Source: Granulicella mallensis MP5ACTX8 (GTDB lineage: Bacteria; Acidobacteriota; Terriglobia; Terriglobales; Acidobacteriaceae). Taken from it: a DNA stretch of 64,000 nucleotides. The stretch lies in contig NC_016631.1 of assembly GCF_000178955.2 (NCBI RefSeq), forward strand, positions 1 through 64,000. The letters run 5' to 3'. Positions 8,260 through 16,624 of the stretch are shown here, in pieces. The first letter of the stretch is position 1. Every line of letters begins with the position of its first letter. Below the pieces are notes generated by a model, which worked only from the letters and a program-made list of their open reading frames with translations, ran no database searches and was not told the origin of the DNA. The position numbers and the translations under genes were made by a program.

Positions 8260-9729
8260 TTAGGAAACAGCGTTCTTCGCTATTACCTGCTTATAGAACT
8301 CCGCGCTTAACTTAGGCGTCCGCTGCTGCGTGGCGAAATCGACATAGATGATGCCGAAGCGCTTCTCGTATCCATCGGCCCACTCGTAGTTATCCAGCAG
8401 GCTCCAGAGGAAGTAGCCTTTGACCGGCACGCCCTCCGAGACTCCGCGCTGAAGCTGGGTGAGGTAGTTACGCAGGAACATGACGCGGTCCGTGTCGTAG
8501 ACCTTGCCCTCAGGTGTGAGGTGGTCGCTCGACGAGGCGCCGTTCTCGGTGATGTACATCTCCTTCACCTTCCAGACCTCGTGGACCAGCTTCGGTCCCC
8601 AGTAGATGCCCTCAGGGCCGACGTTGAGCCAGGGGCTGAACATGTGGGGATAAGAGCTGGGAGGAGGCACGACGGCGTAGCCCTTCTCTGAGCTGTCCGC
8701 ACGAACATACATGGGCTGATAGATGTTGATGCCCACGAAATCCAGCGGGCTGCGAATGATCTCCATCTCTTCCGCGGTGAACTTGGGAGCGTTTCCTCCA
8801 AGGCGCTTGAGGTAAAGGTCCGTGTAGCGTCCCTCCTGTACCACGGTGAGGAACGAAGCATTCTCTTCGCGCAGGGCCTTGTGTGCGGCTTCGATGTGTT
8901 CCGGCGATTCGACGACCGGCGTCGTCGCGGAGATATTCTCGGCGAGGCCGACCTTGGTGCCGGGCTTGACCGTCGCGCGAATCGCTCGCACGGCCAGGCC
9001 ATGGCCCAGCACGACGTGGTGGTTCAACTGCGCGAGACGCTTGTCGTCGAGCTTGAGACCGGGCGCGTGCCTGCCTTCCCTGTTGCCTACGTCGACGAAG
9101 GTGCGCATCTCGTTCATGGTCATGAAGTGGTGGACATTATCCGAGAGCTTGCCTGCGGTGTAGCCGGCGTAGTCGGCAAAGGCCTTGGAGGTGTCATGGT
9201 TCTCCCAGCCGCCTTTGTCTTGCAGCGTCTGGGGGAGGTCCCAGTGATAGAGCGTGCAGAAGGGCTGAATTCCGGCTTCGAGAAGAGCGTCGGCCAGGTG
9301 ATGGTAGAAGTCCAACCCCTGCGGATTAGGGGAGCCGGTGCCGGTGGGGAAGATGCGCGACCAGGAGACCGAGAAGCGGAAGGTCTTAAGCCCCAGACCC
9401 TTCATGATCTGGATATCTTCCTTGTAGCGGTGGAAAAAATCGTCGGCGACATCGCCGGTATCTCCGTTGTGGGTCTTGCCCGGAGTGTGCGAAAAGGTGT
9501 CCCAGATGGAGGGCCCGCGGCCAGCTTCGTGGACTGCGCCTTCTACCTGGTAGGAGGCGGTTGCCGAACCCCAGAGAAAGTCGCTGGGAAAGGTTCGGGT
9601 CGTCCCGGCGGAGTGCGTTGAGGGGGCTGGGGCGCCTTCGGTTGCGAATCCAACACGAGGTAAGGAGAGGGCTGCGGCGGAACCGCCCAGGATGCGGGCA
9701 AGGGTGCGGCGAGAGATGTTATTGAACAC
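8260..9729 (-). CDS. Exported GH1 family beta-glucosidase
   Basis: Retaining glycoside hydrolase, probably cleaving beta-linked glucosides or cellobiose outside the cytoplasm. The roughly 489-residue product starts with a twin-arginine signal (SRRTLARILGG near residue 6, then a hydrophobic stretch), followed by the GH1 landmarks FLWGSATASYQVEGA, FRFSVSWSRI, YHWDLPQTL, the acid/base motif as TMNE, and the nucleophile motif YITENGAS. The usual TxNEP reads TMNEM here: the glutamate is kept but the proline is lost. I chose the GTG at 9729 (GGAG five bases upstream), which gives a compact Tat signal, over a TTG at 9747. Confidence 0.92.
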   Translation of the reverse strand: MFNNISRRTLARILGGSAAALSLPRVGFATEGAPAPSTHSAGTTRTFPSDFLWGSATASYQVEGAVHEAGRGPSIWDTFSHTPGKTHNGDTGDVADDFFHRYKEDIQIMKGLGLKTFRFSVSWSRIFPTGTGSPNPQGLDFYHHLADALLEAGIQPFCTLYHWDLPQTLQDKGGWENHDTSKAFADYAGYTAGKLSDNVHHFMTMNEMRTFVDVGNREGRHAPGLKLDDKRLAQLNHHVVLGHGLAVRAIRATVKPGTKVGLAENISATTPVVESPEHIEAAHKALREENASFLTVVQEGRYTDLYLKRLGGNAPKFTAEEMEIIRSPLDFVGINIYQPMYVRADSSEKGYAVVPPPSSYPHMFSPWLNVGPEGIYWGPKLVHEVWKVKEMYITENGASSSDHLTPEGKVYDTDRVMFLRNYLTQLQRGVSEGVPVKGYFLWSLLDNYEWADGYEKRFGIIYVDFATQQRTPKLSAEFYKQVIAKNAVS

Positions 9730-9789
9730 AGAAGCTCCAGGCTGCAAAATTCTTTAGTCAGTCAATCACAGCAATCAAGTGAAAAGCCA

Positions 9790-9826
9790 ACGAGCCGCCG
9801 ATCCGTGAAGGCTATCGGCGGCTCGC
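9790..9826 (-). terminator. Terminator after the TonB receptor gene
   Basis: CGAGCCGCCGAT and ATCGGCGGCTCG form a perfect 12-bp stem with an 11-base loop, followed on the minus strand by TTGGCTTTTC. It lies just past the stop of the receptor gene. Confidence 0.85.
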
Positions 9827-9852
9827 CGTGTTTCCAGTCAGTATTCGTCAGC

Positions 9853-12800
9853 TTAGAACTGTAGTTTCAAAGCGAACTGATACTGCCGGGGGGTGTAGTT
9901 CGGATCGGTTTGCGTAACGGTACCGAAGGCCGCATTGCCAAAGGCCTGGTTAGAACTGTTGTTATTCGCGATAAAGAAGTTCGGCGTGTTGGAGATGTTG
10001 AAGGTTTCGACACGGAACTGCACGTTCACAGCTCCCTTGATCGGAAAGTTTTTGAAGAGTGAGAGGTCTACGTGGCGGAAGTCGGGACCAAACAGCGAGT
10101 TGCGCTGCGTGCTTCCAACGGTTCCGAGGGCTTGAGGAGCGAAGGCTGTCGTGTCGAAGAACTGCGTCAGGGTCTTGTGGCTCAGACGGGCATCCTTGAT
10201 CTGGTTGGGACGATCCGCTCCACCGCTGTTTTGCGGGACAGCGCGGTTGTTGAAGCCGTGCGGTACGCAGTGGTTTTGGAGGTCGCAGTCCGGAGGATTG
10301 TCGAGGCCGCTGCCGGATTCGGTGATCGAGAAGACCTTTCCGCTCTGCCATGCCGTGATGATATTGGTCTGCCAGCCGGAGACAAGGGCCTTCTTGATGC
10401 CGGTGAATTCCTTTCCGTACTGCAGTTCATAGTTGAGCGAGAGGGCGAAGCGGTTTTGGATATCGGTATCCGATTTGCCGTACTCGATCTGGCGAATGCG
10501 GGTCGGGTCAGCATGAGCCCAACCCTGGTCGCCTTGCTGGGAGAAGCTGCTGATGTCGGCCAGAGCCTTGGCCCAGGTGTAGTTTGCATCGAAGGCCAGT
10601 CCGTGGGTAAAGCGGCGCTGGAAGGAGGTCTGCAGGCCGTTGTAGTTTGAGACACCCTCGCTTTGGATAAAGCTCACACCGCCCAGATTGGGAAGCGTAG
10701 CATTCAGCGGACGATTTGCCCCGGCTGGATTGGTGAGGGGGTTGAAGGGCTTGGGCTGGTTGATGTTGTCGATCGACTCCGGCAGGTGCTGGCCGATGTT
10801 GCCGACATAGCCGATGGTGAAGACATTGGCGCCAACCTGCTGCTCAACCTGCAGATTGAACTGCTGGATGAGAGCCGATTTGAAGTTGGGGGCTTCGGCT
10901 ACGAACCCGAGACCGGGAATCGTGGACAGGTTCGCGATCTGGGCTGCTGAGGGAGGTGCGGGAGACGGCAAACCCTCATTGATGGTTCCAGGCGCGTTTT
11001 GAAGTGCGCAATCGTCGTTTTGACCGGCAAATTGATTCTGGGCCTTTTCGATCTGGACGGCGAGGGTGGACTGGCAGGAGGGGCTGAAGACGGAGGTGAA
11101 CGGGGCGTTCTTCAGATCGGCGTTCGAGGTGTAGTTGCCGGGGAAGAAGCTGAGACCGTAGCCTCCGCGAAGGACGAGTGAAGGCGTCATGGAATAAGCG
11201 AAGCCGAGGCGAGGAGCAACGTTGGAGTGATCGGTCGGAATATTTACCTGGGAGTTGACGCCATTGACACCGGCGATCTTCAAGGCACTGGATACGTTTC
11301 CGGCGCTCAGGGTGAGCGCCTCCGGGAAGTCGAAGTTCGAGATATGGTTATGCGCTTCGGTAAAGGGAGTAAAGACGTCGTAGCGAATGCCAAGGAGCAG
11401 CGTCAGCTTCGGGCTCACCTTCCAGCTATCCTGCGCGAAGCCGCTTGGCTCGTAGCTGCGGTAGTCGGGAGGGTTCAGGTTGAAGTTGCGGGTCTGGCTG
11501 TTGAAGGCGCCGACCAGGGTTGAAGCTAGCTGGTAGCCCTGCTGCGTCCTCTGGTCAGAGTTGGTGTCGCTGGGCAGATTGAACTGGTAAAAGCCGGCGG
11601 CAGAGGCACTCTGCACGTTACGGGCCTGTCTGCGAAGGAAGGCCGCGCCGAACTTGAAGTTGTGGTTTCCTTTGGTCCAGCTCAGTGTGCCGGAGTATTG
11701 GAAGGTGTTGTCGATGTCCTGTAGGGGAACATAGGCGCCGTCTCCAATATCGCCGAAGGGGCCGACGTTGATGGGGGTCAGGGAGTTGGCAAAGGGACTA
11801 AAGGCGGTCATGCTCGCATCAAAGCCAACGGTCTGGTCGGCATTCAGGCCGTAGTTGAGTGGGAGGGAGAGGTTGTTGATACGAGAGAAGGCTGCCCGGA
11901 GATCGAGCAGAAGATTCTGGCTAAAGATGTGCGTGTATCCGAAGGCATATTGCTGGGCTACATCGGTTGCCGGACCATCGAAGTTGTACCGGCCGCCGCT
12001 GATCTCAAGACCATTCACAGTTCCAAAGTTTGGAGGCGTGAAGGTATTGACCTTGTTATACGCAAAGCGCCCGAAGAACAGGTTCTTGTCGTTGAACCTA
12101 TGGTCGACACGGGCATCGTACGTATTGGAGTTCTGCGTTTTGTTGGGGCTGATGATGTAGTTGTTGGCGAGTGAGCTGTTGGTGGGAGCTGGGAAGAGCT
12201 TAAGGTAGTTCAGAGTGATCGGATTGATGGGAAGGCCGGCCGTTCCGTTGGCTGCCGAGAGCAGCGACTCGGGGCTGTTGCCTGCGCCGATGCTATTGAT
12301 GTCGTTGTACTCTTCGATCGTGGGCACCGTGCCGGAGTAGGTAACACCCGTAACCTGACGGAATCCTTCATAGTCGAAGTAGAAGAATGTTCTATCGTGG
12401 AAGATGGGACCGCCGATGCTGCCGCCATACTGATTCTGACGCAGTTCGGGCTTGCTTCCGGTGTTCTGAAAGAAGTTGCGGCCATCGAAGATGTCGTTGC
12501 GGAAGTATTCGTAGACCGAGCCGTGGAAGTGGTTCGTTCCAGAGCGGGTGACGATGTTGATAACGCCGCCTGCCGTACGGCCGACTTCTGCAGCGTAGCT
12601 GTTGGTCTGGATCGTGATCTCTTGAATACCTTCGACGTTCGGCTTGACGCCGATGGTGCCGATCACGCGTTCGTTGTCGTCGACGCCGTCAACGACCCAG
12701 TTGTTGAGTGCTTCGTCCTGTCCGTTCACGGAAAGGCCATCGGCATTGCTGCGGCGATCGTCCGGGCGGCCACCACTGCCGAGACCGTTGCCGGCACCTT

Positions 12801-13359
12801 CATTGGCACCCGGGACAAGATCTACGAGCTGAACGAAGTTGCGTCCGTTCAAGGGCAGATCCTGCACGGCTTTTGCTGTCACGGTCGAACTGACGGTGGC
12901 GCTGTCGGCCTGGAGCAGGGGAGTCTGGGCCTCCACGGTTACGGTCTCTGTTGTGCCGCCGGTTAATAGACGGACGTCGGCGCGGGCGCGATCACCGGCT
13001 TCCACAGCCAGGTTCGACGTCGTCGAGGTCTTGAAGCCGGATAACTTCACCGTTACGGAGTAGCGGCCGACCGGAAGCAGGGTGAATTGGAAGTCGCCGC
13101 TCGTATTAGTCACGTCCGTGCGCTGACTGTTAGTGTCGAGGTTCAACAGCGTGACGTTCGCGTTGGGAATGACCGCACCTGTGCTGTCGGTGACGGTTCC
13201 AAGGATGTCGGCGGTGGTCAACTGGGCATGCGCTGCCCCTGATCCGAAGAACAATCCGCCGATCAGGATCGTAAGAAGGATGAGCAGGCGTCCTGCCTGC
13301 CGGTGGAAGTTCTCGCACTGGCCTGTGCGGCGTTGCGTAAAGGTCGTATTTTCGATCAT
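9853..13359 (-). CDS. Oar-type TonB-dependent outer-membrane receptor
   Basis: Large outer-membrane barrel of the Oar/carboxypeptidase-regulatory-like class that is heavily expanded in Acidobacteriota, probably importing oligosaccharides or other large ligands. The product (about 1168 residues) has a signal peptide ending AHAQ near residue 46, a carboxypeptidase-regulatory-like fold (ILGTVTDSTGAVIPNANVTL onward, about 50-130), a plug with DLPLNGRNF and VVDGVDDNERV, then a long barrel with many aromatic strand ends and a terminal strand ending LKLQF. I prefer the ATG at 13359, preceded by AGGAAA, to one eight codons upstream. The gene is divergent from a membrane regulator-like gene. Confidence 0.92.
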   Translation of the reverse strand: MIENTTFTQRRTGQCENFHRQAGRLLILLTILIGGLFFGSGAAHAQLTTADILGTVTDSTGAVIPNANVTLLNLDTNSQRTDVTNTSGDFQFTLLPVGRYSVTVKLSGFKTSTTSNLAVEAGDRARADVRLLTGGTTETVTVEAQTPLLQADSATVSSTVTAKAVQDLPLNGRNFVQLVDLVPGANEGAGNGLGSGGRPDDRRSNADGLSVNGQDEALNNWVVDGVDDNERVIGTIGVKPNVEGIQEITIQTNSYAAEVGRTAGGVINIVTRSGTNHFHGSVYEYFRNDIFDGRNFFQNTGSKPELRQNQYGGSIGGPIFHDRTFFYFDYEGFRQVTGVTYSGTVPTIEEYNDINSIGAGNSPESLLSAANGTAGLPINPITLNYLKLFPAPTNSSLANNYIISPNKTQNSNTYDARVDHRFNDKNLFFGRFAYNKVNTFTPPNFGTVNGLEISGGRYNFDGPATDVAQQYAFGYTHIFSQNLLLDLRAAFSRINNLSLPLNYGLNADQTVGFDASMTAFSPFANSLTPINVGPFGDIGDGAYVPLQDIDNTFQYSGTLSWTKGNHNFKFGAAFLRRQARNVQSASAAGFYQFNLPSDTNSDQRTQQGYQLASTLVGAFNSQTRNFNLNPPDYRSYEPSGFAQDSWKVSPKLTLLLGIRYDVFTPFTEAHNHISNFDFPEALTLSAGNVSSALKIAGVNGVNSQVNIPTDHSNVAPRLGFAYSMTPSLVLRGGYGLSFFPGNYTSNADLKNAPFTSVFSPSCQSTLAVQIEKAQNQFAGQNDDCALQNAPGTINEGLPSPAPPSAAQIANLSTIPGLGFVAEAPNFKSALIQQFNLQVEQQVGANVFTIGYVGNIGQHLPESIDNINQPKPFNPLTNPAGANRPLNATLPNLGGVSFIQSEGVSNYNGLQTSFQRRFTHGLAFDANYTWAKALADISSFSQQGDQGWAHADPTRIRQIEYGKSDTDIQNRFALSLNYELQYGKEFTGIKKALVSGWQTNIITAWQSGKVFSITESGSGLDNPPDCDLQNHCVPHGFNNRAVPQNSGGADRPNQIKDARLSHKTLTQFFDTTAFAPQALGTVGSTQRNSLFGPDFRHVDLSLFKNFPIKGAVNVQFRVETFNISNTPNFFIANNNSSNQAFGNAAFGTVTQTDPNYTPRQYQFALKLQF

Positions 13360-13531
13360 GTCGTTTCCTGTCTCGAAAGTCATGGGTCTCTGTTACTGAA
13401 TTAGAGGCTGGAGGGTTAAATAGATGGGCGTTTCCCTTACGGGTTCGCGACATCCAAAGAGGGGCTTTTGGTTCGGCACGGATCATAGGACCCGTTTCTG
13501 TACCTGTATAGGGTTCATCTGGTATCTCACC

Positions 13532-13600
13532 GGAAGGTAAAGAGGTATTTGCCCGCAAACTCGCACTTTTTGAGGAAAGGTAAAGAAGAGGTAAAGAGAG
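13532..13600. promoter_or_regulatory. Repeated GGTAAAGA motif in the divergent promoter region
   Basis: The octamer GGTAAAGA occurs three times on the + strand (starting near 13536, 13579 and 13590), each inside a purine-rich A/G run. The 301-base gap lies between the divergently read TonB receptor and the membrane protein that starts at 13661. These could be operator half-sites, but no regulator has been tied to them. Confidence 0.35.
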
Positions 13601-13660
13601 CTATTGTCAGGGGTATAGGGGTTGGCCTATGCTGGGCAGCAACTTTCAAGAGGTATACCG

Positions 13661-15007
13661 ATGAATCCTGTGGCCGACGAGACCAGCGTTTGGATCCCAA
13701 GGACGGAGGAAGACAAAGAGAAGGTCAGACAACAGATGAACCGTCTGTTGGAGACGAGCCATTTCAAAAACAGCAGGCGCTACCCTTTGTTATTCCGCTT
13801 CATCGTGGAGGAGACGCTGGAAGGCCGGGGCGAATTCCTGAAGGAGCGCCTCCTGGGTGTCCGCGTGTTCGAACGCCCGGCGGACTACGATACGGCGTCG
13901 GACCCCATCGTGCGGGTTACCATTGCCGAGATCCGAAAGAGGATCGCACAGTATTACCACGAAGAGGCGCATGAGTCGGAGATGCGCATCGAGTTGATGC
14001 CGGGCCGGTATGAACCTGAGTTCCGTCCCCGTAAAGAGGCCGGCTCCGACCAACATTCGATTGCCAGAGTGGCTGCCTTCCTCACAGACATCCAGGCTGC
14101 GGAAAACGCCGCTTCAGAGTCGCAGGCTGCTGCTGTAGCTACGGCGAGATCAGGCCGCAAACGCCTGGTGCTGTATGTCGTGGGAGTAGTGGCTGTACTT
14201 CTGGTTGCCCTGGGCGCCGGGTTTTTCTGGCGCGGGATGCACCCCTCCGCACTCGACGCTTTCTGGGGACCGCTGCTGGCCAATCGCCGGACGGTTGTCT
14301 TCTGCCTGCCGATGGAAGTTGAAAAGTCAGGCTCTCAGACCGCCGCCGCTGCCGGAATCCTGGTCCAGGACCCAGCAGCGACACCGAATCATCCCAACCC
14401 GCCGGTTGCTCCCGTGTCCGACACGCCTCTGACCTCCAGCTTTCTGGCACACGAGACCCTGGGAGAAAACATCGTCTTTTCGGATGCCCTGGCTACGCTG
14501 CGTATCTCTAATTTTCTGGCGGCGCACAATCGTGAATCCAACTACCGCCTGAACACGACGACGACGCTCGACGACCTGCGCCAGGGACCGGTGGTGCTGA
14601 TCGGCGGCCTGGACAACCAGTGGACGCTGCGGGCGATCGCTCCGCTGCGTTACCGGTTCTCCGGAACGTACCAGGAGGAGTACTGGATCTCCGACGCAAA
14701 GAACCCTGAGATGAAGGACTGGGGTCTCGACCTGAAGATCCGACTCGCGGACGCGAAACGCGATTTTGCGATCGTCGCGCGTATCCATGATGAATCCACC
14801 GGACAGGTGGAGGTGATCGTGGCTGGAATCGGAATGAGCGGGACGGCCGCCGCCGGCGAGTTTCTGGTCGATCCACGACAGATGGAAGAGCTTCGCCGCC
14901 GTATCGGCCCAGGGTTTCAGGACCATGACTTTGAGGCGGTATTGAAAATGGATGTCGTGAATGGAATCGCGGGCTCGCCGAAGATTTTGACCGTGGCTGT
15001 CTGGTAG
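13661..15007 (+). CDS. Membrane-anchored regulator-like protein paired with the TonB receptor
   Basis: A 448-residue protein of a type common in Acidobacteriota and often found next to Oar-type receptors. The N-terminal 110 residues (LLETSHFKNSRRYPLLFRFI, EGRGEFLKERLLGVRVF, DYDTASDPIVRVTIAEIRKR) form the conserved cytoplasmic domain of this family. A single transmembrane helix follows at about residues 168-190, and then a roughly 250-residue outer domain of unknown fold. The layout suggests anti-sigma-like or co-sensing control of the divergent receptor, but this is inference. The ATG at 13661 is preceded by AAGAGGT at good spacing. No enzymatic motif was recognised. Confidence 0.7.
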   Translation: MNPVADETSVWIPRTEEDKEKVRQQMNRLLETSHFKNSRRYPLLFRFIVEETLEGRGEFLKERLLGVRVFERPADYDTASDPIVRVTIAEIRKRIAQYYHEEAHESEMRIELMPGRYEPEFRPRKEAGSDQHSIARVAAFLTDIQAAENAASESQAAAVATARSGRKRLVLYVVGVVAVLLVALGAGFFWRGMHPSALDAFWGPLLANRRTVVFCLPMEVEKSGSQTAAAAGILVQDPAATPNHPNPPVAPVSDTPLTSSFLAHETLGENIVFSDALATLRISNFLAAHNRESNYRLNTTTTLDDLRQGPVVLIGGLDNQWTLRAIAPLRYRFSGTYQEEYWISDAKNPEMKDWGLDLKIRLADAKRDFAIVARIHDESTGQVEVIVAGIGMSGTAAAGEFLVDPRQMEELRRRIGPGFQDHDFEAVLKMDVVNGIAGSPKILTVAVW

Positions 15008-15047
15008 CGCGTTTTTGTTGTTTTTGTTTTTGCCTTTGCTGTTGTCT

Positions 15048-15228
15048 TTGCTTTTCTGGTTGTCATTCCGAGCGCAGCGAGTGAACCTACTGTCTCCCGT
15101 TCTTGGTTCGTACTGCCCAGAAAATAGGGGCGAAAACCACAGGGCTATAGCTTGCACTGACAGTAGTTAAAAACGGGAGGAAGCAGGTTCACTCGCTGCG
15201 CTCGGAATGACAACCAGAAAAGCAAGAA
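15048..15228. repeat. Palindromic repeat, family A (gene-less copy)
   Basis: Arms at about 15048-15111 and 15171-15228 match each other over roughly 55 bp. They share TTTGCTTTTCTGGTTGTCATTC and GAGCGCAGCGAGTGAACC with the arms that enclose the GIY-YIG gene near 40 kb. Only about 60 bp separates the arms and no ORF is present. The left flank (15007-15063) contains no A, and the right flank is almost free of T. The element fills the gap between the 13661 gene and the LysR gene. Confidence 0.85.
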
Positions 15229-15305
15229 CAAAGACACGCGATGAAACGGCATTGGCCTATAGTTCTTAGACTGGTTCCAGGAGAATCGCTCTAAGAACGC
15301 ACACG

Positions 15306-16205
15306 ATGGAGATCAAACATCTACGCTCATTTCTGGCCGTGGCGCAGGCGCTCAGCTTTACTGCTGCCGCGCGCAAGCTGCATCTGTCGCAGCCCGCGCT
15401 GAGTGCGCAGATCCAGGCTCTGGAGGCAGACGTTGGCGTGGCGTTGCTGGAACGCACGCGCCGCAGCGTGCGCCTGACTCCCTCCGGTGAGTTCTTCCTG
15501 CGCGATGCCGAAGCCATTCTGAAGATGGCGGAGGAGGCTCGCGCCAATGCCCAGCGCGTTGCCGCAGGTCAGGCCGGGCATCTGAAGATTGGGTTTGTCG
15601 CGTCGGCTGCGCTGGAGATCGTTCCTTCCATCGTGTTGGCCTTTCGGCGCAGCCATCCGCGCGTCACGCTCGACCTGCTGAACATTCGCACTACGGACCA
15701 GATCGCACTGCTCGAAGAGCGCAAGCTGGACGCAGGCTTCCTTCGTCTGCCCGCCGGCAGCAAGGGTCTCAGCATCACGCGCATTCACCGGGAGAGATTT
15801 GTGCTCGTCGTGCCGAAGGGCCATCGACTGGCAAACAGCAGGCCGTTCACGCTGAAGGAGCTGGAGCACGAACCCTTCGTCGCCTATGCCCGCAAGTGGG
15901 CGCCGGGGTTTTACGATCACTGGATAGGCATGTTCATCGCCGCAGGCTTCAGCCCCAGGGTCGTCTTCGAGGCGGGAGAGATGGAGACGATGCTGGCGAT
16001 GGTCGGCGCGGGAGGCGGGATCGCCGTGGCTCCGCAGGGGCTGGTGCGACGCCAGGTGCGCAGCCTCGTCGTTCGTTCTCTGCCGCAGAAGGCCCCGCTC
16101 TCTGAGATCGGTCTGGCGATGCGTTCAGGCAACACCGATCCGCTCGCAGAGGAGCTGCTCCGCATCGCTATCAAACTCGATAAAAAGAGCGCCAGCGGCA
16201 GGTAG
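15306..16205 (+). CDS. LysR family transcriptional regulator
   Basis: DNA-binding regulator of 299 residues. Residues 1-60 are the winged helix-turn-helix (MEIKHLRSFLAVAQALSFT, AARKLHLSQPALSAQIQALE, LLERTRR). Residues 90-290 are the substrate-binding-like effector domain (LKIGFVASAALEIVP, FVLVVPKGHRLA). It precedes the oxalate decarboxylase gene on the same strand, separated by a 419-base gap that contains a repeat. Control of that gene is possible but unproven. LysR regulators usually act on a divergent gene, and upstream there is only the family A repeat. Confidence 0.93.
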   Translation: MEIKHLRSFLAVAQALSFTAAARKLHLSQPALSAQIQALEADVGVALLERTRRSVRLTPSGEFFLRDAEAILKMAEEARANAQRVAAGQAGHLKIGFVASAALEIVPSIVLAFRRSHPRVTLDLLNIRTTDQIALLEERKLDAGFLRLPAGSKGLSITRIHRERFVLVVPKGHRLANSRPFTLKELEHEPFVAYARKWAPGFYDHWIGMFIAAGFSPRVVFEAGEMETMLAMVGAGGGIAVAPQGLVRRQVRSLVVRSLPQKAPLSEIGLAMRSGNTDPLAEELLRIAIKLDKKSASGR

Positions 16206-16257
16206 TCTGTGGAGCAGGATTGGTGCACTCATGGCTTTTGTTTTCCGTCTCCCCACA

Positions 16258-16500
16258 GAGGCGTCATCCTGAGCGAAGCGTCCCGGCTTTTGGGGACGCG
16301 GAGTCGAAGGACCCCGAGGGCTGCTATCTTGCCCAAGCCTTTTGAAGCTTTTCTATATCAAGCGTTCGCGCTCGGGCTTTCGTGGTGGGAAAGGTCCCGA
16401 CGGCATGGGCGAGAGAAAGTCCCTCGGGGTCCTTCGACTGCGTACCTCGCAAAAGGCGCGAGGCGCTTCGCTCAGGATGACGATTCTGTGGGGGAAAAAC
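16258..16500. repeat. Large palindromic repeat, family B (copy 1)
   Basis: Outer arms GTCATCCTGAGCGAAGCG and GCGCTTCGCTCAGGATGACG enclose inner arms AGTCGAAGGACCCCGAGGG and CCCTCGGGGTCCTTCGACTG. Each outer arm holds its own small hairpin (CCCGGCTTTTGGGGA; CTCGCAAAAGGCGCGAG), and the centre is about 100 bp. It accounts for most of the LysR-oxalate decarboxylase gap. The remaining 16505-16624 leader is AT-rich and ends in AAGGAG ten bases before the next ATG. Confidence 0.85.
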
Positions 16501-16624
16501 AGAAGGCAAGCAGCCTAGTTCTCATAAATTTTGCTTATCTGTTTTTACTATCAATGTGAACCAAACATACGATTGGACAAATAACCAGGGTGAGCCTTGA
16601 ATCAATTTCAAGGAGCATTCGACC

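Noticed and set aside
13949-15157. Antisense open frames over the regulator-like gene
   Set aside because: They are out of frame with the supported + strand gene and lack start signals or domains.
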